A stretch of DNA of 29,883 nucleotides. It comes from Bacillota bacterium. Its GTDB lineage: Bacteria; Bacillota; Sulfobacillia; RBS10-35; JAJYVM01. Positions within the stretch are counted from its first letter, which is position 1. Every line of letters starts with the position of its first letter. The stretch is from contig JAJYVM010000002.1 in the NCBI GenBank assembly GCA_021792015.1, positions 1 to 29,883 on the forward strand, in the 5' to 3' direction. This document shows positions 24,418 through 29,883 of this stretch, one piece after another. A program made the position numbers and the translations under genes. Below the pieces are notes generated by a model. The model worked only from the letters and a program-made list of their open reading frames with translations, made no database searches and was not told where the DNA came from.

Positions 24418-25497
24418 GTGGCCCGCGTGGTCGTGGCGATGTCGGGCGGCGTGGACTCCTCGGTGGCGGCGGGGCTCCTGCGCGAGCAGGGGCACGAGGT
24501 CATCGGGGTCACGATGCAGGTCTGGCCCGAGCAGGGGCCGGCGCGCCAGGACCGCCACGGGGGCTGCTGCGGGCTTGGCGCGGTCAACGACGCCCGCGCG
24601 GTGGCCGACGTCCTCGGCATCCCCTACTACGTCTTCAACATGCGCGAGGTCTTCCAGCGCCACGTGATCGACGCCTTCGCCGACGCCTACGCGCGCGGCA
24701 GGACGCCGAACCCCTGCGTGGCCTGCAACGAGCACGTCAAGTTCCGCGCCCTGTGGGACAAGGCCGACGCGCTCGACGCCGACTTCCTGGCGACGGGCCA
24801 CTACGCGCGGATCGCGACCCGCGACGGCCGCCCCGTGCTGCGCCGCGCCGCCGACCCGCGCAAGGACCAGTCGTACGTGCTCTATCCGCTGCGGCGGGAG
24901 CTGCTCCCGCGCCTGCTTTTCCCCGTGGGCGAGCAGCCCAAGGCGGAGACGCGCGCGCACGCCCGCCGCCTGGGCCTGCCCGTCGCCGACAAGCCCGACT
25001 CGGTCGACATCTGCTTCGTGGGCCAGGAGGGCTACACCGCCGCCGTCGCCCATCAGCGGCCCGACGCCTTCCGGCCGGGGCCCATCCTTGACCGCGCGGG
25101 CCAGGTCCTCGGCCGCCACCGCGGTCTGCCGGCCTACACCGTGGGCCAGCGCCGCGGCCTCGGGCTGGACGGCGGACCGGCCCGCTACGTCGTGGCGCTG
25201 GATCCCGACCGCAACGCCGTCATCGTCGGCGGGCCGGAGGACGTGTACGCCACCGGCTGCACGGCGACCGGCGCCAACTGGCTGCTGGTCGACAGCCTCG
25301 ACGGCCCGCGCCAGGTCAGCGCGCGCGTCCGCAGCAGCGGGGCGGAGATCCCCGCCGAGATCCGGCCGGCGCCGGACGGCGGTGTCGGCGTGGCCTTCCA
25401 CCAGCCCGCCCGCGCCGTGACCCCCGGCCAGGCCATCGTCTTCTACGACGGCGAGGACGTCGTGGGCGGGGCCGTCATCGACCGCGTCGGGGCGTAG
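24418..25497 (+). CDS. mnmA: tRNA 2-thiouridylase MnmA
   Basis: ATP-dependent enzyme that places sulfur on C2 of the wobble uridine in tRNA for Lys, Glu and Gln, 359 residues. The PP-loop SGGVDSS is at 9-15. The catalytic cysteines are C100 in NPCVAC and C199 in DICFVG. Other family motifs are GHYARI at 127-132, the tRNA-binding DPRKDQSYVLY and GLPVADKPDS. The GTG at 24418 is chosen because the homologous region starts there and a run of six G lies at 24401-24406. The frame extends upstream to 24358 without support. It takes its sulfur from the cysteine desulfurase encoded just before it. Confidence 0.95.
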   Translation: MARVVVAMSGGVDSSVAAGLLREQGHEVIGVTMQVWPEQGPARQDRHGGCCGLGAVNDARAVADVLGIPYYVFNMREVFQRHVIDAFADAYARGRTPNPCVACNEHVKFRALWDKADALDADFLATGHYARIATRDGRPVLRRAADPRKDQSYVLYPLRRELLPRLLFPVGEQPKAETRAHARRLGLPVADKPDSVDICFVGQEGYTAAVAHQRPDAFRPGPILDRAGQVLGRHRGLPAYTVGQRRGLGLDGGPARYVVALDPDRNAVIVGGPEDVYATGCTATGANWLLVDSLDGPRQVSARVRSSGAEIPAEIRPAPDGGVGVAFHQPARAVTPGQAIVFYDGEDVVGGAVIDRVGA

Positions 25498-25525
25498 CTG
25501 GTTCCCACCCACCTGGAGGTGTGCC

Positions 25526-27112
25526 ATGCCCACCGAAGGCGAGCGCCGCGCGTTCCTCGACCGCGTCGTCCCTGAGCTCGCGCGCCTGGAGCGCGAGGGG
25601 GCGGAGGCCTACTGGCAGGCGACCACGGGCGGCGGCGCCGAGGCCGAGGCCCGCTACGCCGCCATCCGCGCGGAGACGGCCCGCCGCCTGAGCGACGGCG
25701 CGGAGTACGCCTTCCTGGCCGAAGCGGATGCCGCGCCCACCCGCGACCCCGTCCTCGACCGCCAGATCACCCTGCTGCGCCTGGCCTACCAGGGCTACCA
25801 GGCCGACCCCAAGCTCCTGGAGGACATCGTGGCCCGCGAGGCGGAGCTGGAGGGCATCTTCACCCGCTTCCGCGCCGACCTCGACGGCCGCCCCGCCTCC
25901 GACAACGAGCTGCGGCGCGTGCTGGAGAGGGACACCGACAGCGGGCGCCGCCGCCGGGCCTGGGAGGCCAGCAAGCAGATCGGGGTGCAGGCCGCGCCCA
26001 AGGTGCGGGCCCTGGCCGCGCTGCGCAACCAGGCAGCGCGCCAGGCAGGCGGCCAGGACCACTTCGAGCTGTCCCTCCGCCTGCAGGAGCTCGAGCCGGA
26101 GCCCCTGCTGGCGCTCCTGGACGAGCTCGCGCGGCGCACGCGGGAGCCCTTCCTCCAGGCCAAGGCCGGCTTGGATGCCGAGTTGGCGCGACGCTACGGC
26201 GTCGCGCCCCAAGACATCCGCCCGTGGCACTACGCCGACCCCTTCTTCCAGGAGGCGCCCGCGGCCGGCGAGGTCGACCTCGACGCCCTGTTCGCGGGCC
26301 ACGACGGGCTGGAGCTGGCGCGGCGCTTTTACCGCGGCATCGGTCTCGACCCCGAGCCCGTCCTTGCCAGAAGCGACGTCTTCGAGCGGCCGGGTAAGCA
26401 GCAGCACGCCTACTGCATCGACATCGACCGCGGCGGCGACGTGCGCATCCTGCTGAACATGGCGCCCGGCGAGCGCTGGGCCAGCACGGCGCTGCACGAG
26501 CTCGGCCACGCCGTGTACGACCGCGGCCACGACCCGACGCTGCCCTGGCTGCTGCGCACCCCCGCCCACATCAGCACCACGGAGGCCGTCGCCCAGCTCA
26601 TGGGGCGGCAGAGCAAGGACGCCACCTTCCTGCGCGATGTGGTCGGGGTGCCCGCGGCGCAGGCCGAGGCGGCGGCGGCGGCCCTGGCGCGCCACCTGCG
26701 GCTGAGCCAGCTGATCTTCGCGCGCTGGGGTTTGGTCATGGTCCGCTTCGAGCGCGCGCTCTACGCCGACCCGGCGGCGGACCTCGACGCGCTGTGGTGG
26801 GAGCTGGTGGAGGACCTGCAGGGCCTGCCGCGGCCGGAGGGCCGGCGGGCGCCGGACTGGGCGGCGAAGATCCACGTCGCGACGGTCCCGGTCTACTACC
26901 AGAACTATCTACTGGGCGAGCTGACCGCCTCTCAGCTGCTGGCGGCCATGGGCGAGCCCGTCACGGGCCGGCCGGAGGTCGGTCCCTGGCTGCGGAGCCG
27001 CGTGTTCGCGCCGGGGGCGCGCTGGCGCTGGGACGAGCTGGTGCGCCGCGCGACGGGCGCGCCGCTGTCCGTCGAGGCGTACGCGGCGCAATTCGTGCGC
27101 GACGGCACATAG
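25526..27112 (+). CDS. M2-type zinc metallopeptidase
   Basis: A 528-residue cytoplasmic peptidase without signal peptide, mostly helical. The zinc site is ALHELGHAVYDRG with H324, E325 and H328, and the third ligand is E354 in ISTTEAVA. This arrangement and the RTPAHISTTEAVAQLMGR stretch fit bacterial relatives of the M2 (peptidyl-dipeptidase A) family; M3 or M32 peptidases are the alternatives. It probably trims peptides. The start ATG 25526 has GGAGGT at 25515-25520. It lies 28 bases after mnmA, where Bacillus has yrrB and recD2, so it appears to be a lineage-specific replacement in this block. Confidence 0.78.
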   Translation: MPTEGERRAFLDRVVPELARLEREGAEAYWQATTGGGAEAEARYAAIRAETARRLSDGAEYAFLAEADAAPTRDPVLDRQITLLRLAYQGYQADPKLLEDIVAREAELEGIFTRFRADLDGRPASDNELRRVLERDTDSGRRRRAWEASKQIGVQAAPKVRALAALRNQAARQAGGQDHFELSLRLQELEPEPLLALLDELARRTREPFLQAKAGLDAELARRYGVAPQDIRPWHYADPFFQEAPAAGEVDLDALFAGHDGLELARRFYRGIGLDPEPVLARSDVFERPGKQQHAYCIDIDRGGDVRILLNMAPGERWASTALHELGHAVYDRGHDPTLPWLLRTPAHISTTEAVAQLMGRQSKDATFLRDVVGVPAAQAEAAAAALARHLRLSQLIFARWGLVMVRFERALYADPAADLDALWWELVEDLQGLPRPEGRRAPDWAAKIHVATVPVYYQNYLLGELTASQLLAAMGEPVTGRPEVGPWLRSRVFAPGARWRWDELVRRATGAPLSVEAYAAQFVRDGT

Positions 27113-27180
27113 GCGCCGTCGCGTCCGTCCGGTTCCCGGGTCCCCCTTTCCCCCCGCACCGCCCCCCTGCATGAACCTGC

Positions 27181-27210
27181 CTCCGGCGGTGAATCCTAAC
27201 GCCGCCGGAG
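27181..27210 (+). promoter_or_regulatory. hairpin that covers the ribosome site of the PRC-barrel gene
   Basis: CTCCGGCGG 27181-27189 and CCGCCGGAG 27202-27210 are perfect reverse complements with a 12-base loop. The right arm contains the first four bases of the ribosome site GGAGGT at 27207-27212, six bases before GTG 27219. Folding would hide the site. It could also be a terminator for the peptidase gene, but no T run follows. Confidence 0.5.
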
Positions 27211-27218
27211 GTGCCGCC

Positions 27219-28046
27219 GTGCCCGTCGCCCGCCGTGACGTCGTCGGTCTGCCGGCTTACGCGCAGGCCACGGGGGCCGCGGTCGGGCGGGTCGCGGAGG
27301 TGCTCTGCGGCAAGGACGTGGCCCACGTCATCGGGCTGCTGCTGGAGGGGCGCGGGCGCCGGCGCAGTGTGGTGCCCTTCGAGGAGGTCGCGGCCATCGG
27401 CGGCTCGGCCGTGCTGCTGAAAAACCCCGTGGTGCTGGCGGCCGGCGAGGGCCCGCGGCTGCGGGAGGTGCGGCGGCGGACGGCCACCGTCGTCGGGCGG
27501 CGCGTGCTCGCCGCCGACGGGCACGAGGTCGGCGTGATCGACGACCTGGTCTTCGACGGGTCGAGCGGGCGGGTCCTCGGCTTTCTGGTCTCCGGCGGCC
27601 TGATCCACGACCTGCTGCAGGGGCAGGGCTTCCTGCCGGCCGCGGCCGCCGCGTCCTGGCGGGCGCAGGCCGTGGTGCTGGAGCCCGATGTCGCGGCACG
27701 CGTGGGCGCGGCCGGGTTGCCGGATGGCGCGGGCGAGCAGGCGGCGGTCCGGGTGGCGGTGGCGGACGGGGTGCGGGCCGGCGCCGACGACCCTTCGCAC
27801 GAGCAGGTGGCCACGAGGGCGGGGGCCCACGTGCCAGCTGGTGGCGGTGGCCCGACGGACGGACGGGTGGCCACGAGGGCGGGGGCCCACGTGCCAGCTG
27901 GTGGCGGTGGCCCGTCTGAGGCACTGGTGGCCGCGCCTGCCGTGGCCGGGGTGCCGGCCGCCGGCAGCGGCCGGTTGGACGGGGACCGGGAGGCCTCCGC
28001 CCTGGTGCCGGTCCCGGGTCCCCTGCCGCAGGGGCGCGTTCCGTGA
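27219..28046 (+). CDS. PRC-barrel domain protein with 20-residue tandem repeats, YrrD-like
   Basis: 275 residues from GTG 27219, supported by GGAGGT at 27207-27212; ATG 27171 is an alternative with no good ribosome site. Two PRC-barrel beta domains are visible. The first opens with RRDVVGLPAYAQATGAAVGRV, and the second with VVGRRVLAADGHEVGVIDDLVFDGSSGRVLGF. Such domains occur in ribosome-maturation, photosynthetic and sporulation-associated proteins. The last third is disordered and carries a 20-residue unit, VATRAGAHVPAGGGGP plus four variable residues, twice, and then a decayed third copy. In Bacillus a PRC-barrel gene (yrrD) lies in the same place before yrrI. Function is unknown. Confidence 0.82.
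   Translation: MPVARRDVVGLPAYAQATGAAVGRVAEVLCGKDVAHVIGLLLEGRGRRRSVVPFEEVAAIGGSAVLLKNPVVLAAGEGPRLREVRRRTATVVGRRVLAADGHEVGVIDDLVFDGSSGRVLGFLVSGGLIHDLLQGQGFLPAAAAASWRAQAVVLEPDVAARVGAAGLPDGAGEQAAVRVAVADGVRAGADDPSHEQVATRAGAHVPAGGGGPTDGRVATRAGAHVPAGGGGPSEALVAAPAVAGVPAAGSGRLDGDREASALVPVPGPLPQGRVP
27806..27914 (+). repeat. tandem repeat, two copies of a 60-base unit with 49 identical bases
   Basis: Bases 27806-27854 and 27866-27914 are identical over 49 bases, a period of 60 bases that keeps the reading frame. A third diverged copy starts near 27926. The exact identity points to a recent duplication. Confidence 0.92.
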
Positions 28047-28095
28047 CCGCGAGTGGGGTGCCCGGCACGCAGGCCGGGCGGGGGAGGAGCCTTCC

Positions 28096-28296
28096 GTGTT
28101 GAGCTGTCCGCTGTGCGGCTGTCACGACGTCGGCCGCATCGCGCCGGATCACTACTATTGCTGGAACTGCTTCGTCGAGCTCGCCCTGGAGGGCGGGCGG
28201 GTGCGCGCGTTCAACGTCGATCTGGAGGGCATGCTGACGCCGGTCGGCGCGGAGGGCGCCGTGCCGGAGCCGCAGCCGGGGGAGGGGTGCTCGTGA
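28096..28296 (+). CDS. small zinc ribbon protein
   Basis: 66 residues from GTG 28096, with GGGGAGGAG at 28081-28089. The N-terminal third is a zinc ribbon with C4-x2-C7 and C22-x2-C25 (CPLCGC, YYCWNC). The rest (FVELALEGGRVRAFNVDLEGML) is short strands and a disordered acidic end. I do not recognise a named family. It sits between the PRC-barrel gene and a 56-residue membrane protein, whose start overlaps its stop as GTGA. The order suggests the two small proteins are made together. Confidence 0.7.
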   Translation: MLSCPLCGCHDVGRIAPDHYYCWNCFVELALEGGRVRAFNVDLEGMLTPVGAEGAVPEPQPGEGCS

Positions 28297-28463
28297 AGGG
28301 GTTCTGGCCGGGTGTTGCGGTGGGCAGCCTCTGTGCCGTCGGCCTGGCGATGTACTTCGGGCTGGCGCAGCCGCGCGGCGCCGGGGTGGAGGCGATCCGG
28401 CGGCAGGTGAGCCGGGAGGCCCGGGGCCGGCTGCGGGTGATCGGGCGGGCCGTGCACCTCTGA
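28293..28463 (+). CDS. small single-pass membrane protein
   Basis: 56 residues. The start GTG 28293 overlaps the stop of the zinc ribbon gene by four bases, with GGGGGAGGGG at 28279-28288. A membrane segment (about residues 4-24) is followed by a basic amphipathic stretch VEAIRRQVSREARGRLRVIGRAV. A small membrane gene (yrzR) is found near yrrD and yrrI in Bacillus, so this may be its counterpart; that is from position, not from sequence similarity I can show. The AI-2E gene starts 22 bases later. Confidence 0.62.
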   Translation: MKGFWPGVAVGSLCAVGLAMYFGLAQPRGAGVEAIRRQVSREARGRLRVIGRAVHL

Positions 28464-28485
28464 GCGCGCGGGGCGGCGCGGCGCC

Positions 28486-29706
28486 ATGAGTCCGGCCAGC
28501 GCGCGCCGGACGGTGCTGGTGGCCGGCGCCGTGGCCATCGCGGCCGGCATCTGGCTGCTGATCCGCGTGCGCGAGGTCCTGGTGCCTTTCGTGCTGGCCG
28601 GGGTGCTGGTCTACCTGGTCGAGCCGCTCGTCCGCCGCCTCTGCCGCCGCGGCCTCGGGCGCATGTGGGCCATCCTGCTCAGCTACTGCCTCCTGGGCCT
28701 GCTGAGCGGGCTCGCGCTGGCCGTCATCGTGCCGGACCTCGTGCGCGAGCTGACCAACCTCGCCGGTCTGCTGCCGGGCTACGCCGCTCGGGCGGACGCG
28801 CTGGCCAGCCGCCTGCGCCAGGGCGGCAGCCGGCTTCCGGCGCCGCTGCTGAGCGCCCTGCAGGCCGGAATCGCCAGCCTGCAGCACCGGGGCGAGGCGA
28901 TCATCCGCTCGGCGACGGCGGGGCTGCTGTCCGTGGTGGGCGGCTTTGCCTCGCTGCTGCTGGCGCCCTTTCTCGCCTACTACCTGCTGGCCGAGATGCC
29001 CCGCTTCCATGCGCGGCTGATGGCGGCGTTGCCCGTCCGGGCGCGCCCGGCGATGCTCGCCTACCTGCGCGACCTCGACGGCATGCTGTCGGGGTTCGTG
29101 CGCGGCCAGCTGCTGACGGCGGCCATCATCGGCGCCATGGTCGCCCTGGCCATGGCGCTCCTTGGGATGCGATACGCCCTGACCCTTGGCGTGCTGGCCG
29201 GCATCGGCGAGCTCATCCCGTACTTCGGACCGGCCATCGGGGCCCTGCCCGGGCTGGCCGTGGCGGGCGCCCACTCCTGGCGGCTGCTGCTCGAGGTGGG
29301 CCTGACCTACGCGGCCATCCAGCAGATCGAGGGCGCGCTCGTCCACCCGTACATCATGGGCCATGCCACGGGCCTGCACCCGCTGACCGTGGTCTTCGCC
29401 CTGCTTGCCGGGGGTGAGCTGGCGGGTCTGGCCGGTCTGCTGCTGGCCGTGCCGGTGGCCGGCGCCGTGCAGGTGACGGGGATCCACCTGGTGCGGGCCG
29501 CGGTGGCCTGGCGGCGGGAACCGGCGCTGAAGCCGCGGCCACCTCGGGCGGGGCCCGGGCGGGCCGCCACAGCCCCCCGCCCGCCCCGTGCCCAGGCCCA
29601 GGCCCCCGCGTCTGACGCGCAGCCGGGCCTTGCCGCGGAGCGCGAGCTGCCGGCGGCGACGGGAAGCATCCTGGACCCCGGCGAGCCAGGGCCTCACGGC
29701 AGCTGA
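28486..29706 (+). CDS. AI-2E family transporter (YrrI-like)
   Basis: A 406-residue member of the AI-2E/PerM family, membrane proteins with about eight segments that export or exchange small solutes; despite the name most are not proven AI-2 exporters. Family landmarks are VLVPFVLAGVLVYLVEPLV near the N-terminus, the central soluble region with LRQGGSRLPAPLLSALQ, FLAYYLLAEMPRF, the IGELIPYFGPAIGALPG motif and QIEGALVHPYIMG. A proline- and alanine-rich tail of about 60 residues is unusually long. In Bacillus the homologue yrrI lies between yrrD and alaS. Here the tail converges with and overlaps a minus-strand gene by 13 bases. No strong ribosome site is seen. Confidence 0.9.
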   Translation: MSPASARRTVLVAGAVAIAAGIWLLIRVREVLVPFVLAGVLVYLVEPLVRRLCRRGLGRMWAILLSYCLLGLLSGLALAVIVPDLVRELTNLAGLLPGYAARADALASRLRQGGSRLPAPLLSALQAGIASLQHRGEAIIRSATAGLLSVVGGFASLLLAPFLAYYLLAEMPRFHARLMAALPVRARPAMLAYLRDLDGMLSGFVRGQLLTAAIIGAMVALAMALLGMRYALTLGVLAGIGELIPYFGPAIGALPGLAVAGAHSWRLLLEVGLTYAAIQQIEGALVHPYIMGHATGLHPLTVVFALLAGGELAGLAGLLLAVPVAGAVQVTGIHLVRAAVAWRREPALKPRPPRAGPGRAATAPRPPRAQAQAPASDAQPGLAAERELPAATGSILDPGEPGPHGS

Positions 29707-29883
29707 GCGAGATCCCAATCCATCCCGAGCGACGTGAAGATCGCCGCGGCGCGGGCCCGGTGGGCAGCGGCCCCGGCGTCGCCCGGCGCGACGCGGGCCA
29801 GCGCGGCATGCGAGCGACCGGCCTCGGGGCGCGCCTTGAGGCCGGAAAGGGCCGTCAGGGCGGCCCGCAGCTGCTGGCGGGCC
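29694..29883 (-). CDS. partial gene, C-terminus with TPR-like helices
   Basis: Reading from the right window edge, the minus strand is open and ends at TGA 29696-29694. The last 63 residues include QQLRAALTALSGLKARPEAGRSHAALARV and then HRARAAAIFTSLGMDWDLAQLP. The A-x-x-x-F-x-x-L-G-M-x-W-D-L-A ending is what I know from the TPR-like C-termini of large ATPase or LuxR-type regulators. The beginning lies outside the window, so the function cannot be stated. alaS, expected near here in Bacillota, is not seen. Confidence 0.6.
   Translation of the reverse strand, partial: ARQQLRAALTALSGLKARPEAGRSHAALARVAPGDAGAAAHRARAAAIFTSLGMDWDLAQLP

Noticed and set aside
27806..27914. Repeat pair as a CRISPR or a mobile element end
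   Set aside because: Only two exact copies, in frame inside a coding tail with an 11-base difference between them, and no cas genes or transposase nearby.

Overview
The window is very GC-rich chromosomal DNA, clearly more than two-thirds G+C by eye. It carries the conserved core block of Bacillota (Firmicutes): a yrvD-like LapA-domain gene, recJ, relA, dtd, hisS, aspS, a probable 6S RNA, rarA, an Rrf2 regulator, a cysteine desulfurase, mnmA, and then a yrrD-like PRC-barrel gene and a yrrI-like AI-2E gene. This order matches the Bacillus subtilis yrvD-to-yrrI region as I remember it. A T-box riboswitch in front of hisS-aspS and sigma-A type promoters agree with a high-GC Bacillota lineage such as Symbiobacteriia or Thermaerobacteria. 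I infer the lineage from gene order and base composition only. Compared with the Bacillus order, apt is absent between recJ and relA, yrvJ is absent before hisS, and the yrrB/recD2 genes are absent after mnmA.

Layout from the left: a membrane HD-GYP phosphodiesterase (185-985). Then a LapA-recJ-relA-dtd run on the plus strand (1231-6294), tightly packed. Then an accessory patch: a serine-rich lipoprotein (6451-7029), an aquaporin-family gene and a SprT-like zinc protein on the minus strand (7593-8902), and a methyltransferase on the plus strand (8955-9521). A strong promoter and an aspartate-type T-box (about 9651-9895) then lead into hisS and aspS. A probable 6S RNA with its own terminator follows (about 13047-13281), then a COG4280-like membrane protein with a coupled 67-residue membrane partner (13331-14286).

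The most system-like part is the minus-strand unit 18614 to 14302. It encodes an MGDG synthase/UgtP-like glycosyltransferase, an MFS transporter, a NodB polysaccharide deacetylase, a YkoP-like protein and a DedA membrane protein. Every junction is a stop/start overlap. It resembles an extended ypfP-ltaA glycolipid synthesis-and-flipping operon. Divergent from it run ltaE, rarA and an MFS_3 exporter, ending in a strong hairpin terminator.

The right part starts with a consensus promoter flanked by a perfect 10-bp inverted repeat, driving the Rrf2 regulator, cysteine desulfurase and mnmA (Fe-S and tRNA thiolation supply). An M2-type metallopeptidase follows. Then comes a compact unit of a PRC-barrel protein with 20-residue tandem repeats, a 66-residue zinc ribbon protein, a 56-residue membrane protein and an AI-2E transporter. 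The window ends inside a convergent minus-strand gene with a TPR-like C-terminus.

No tRNA or rRNA genes, insertion sequences or CRISPR arrays were seen.
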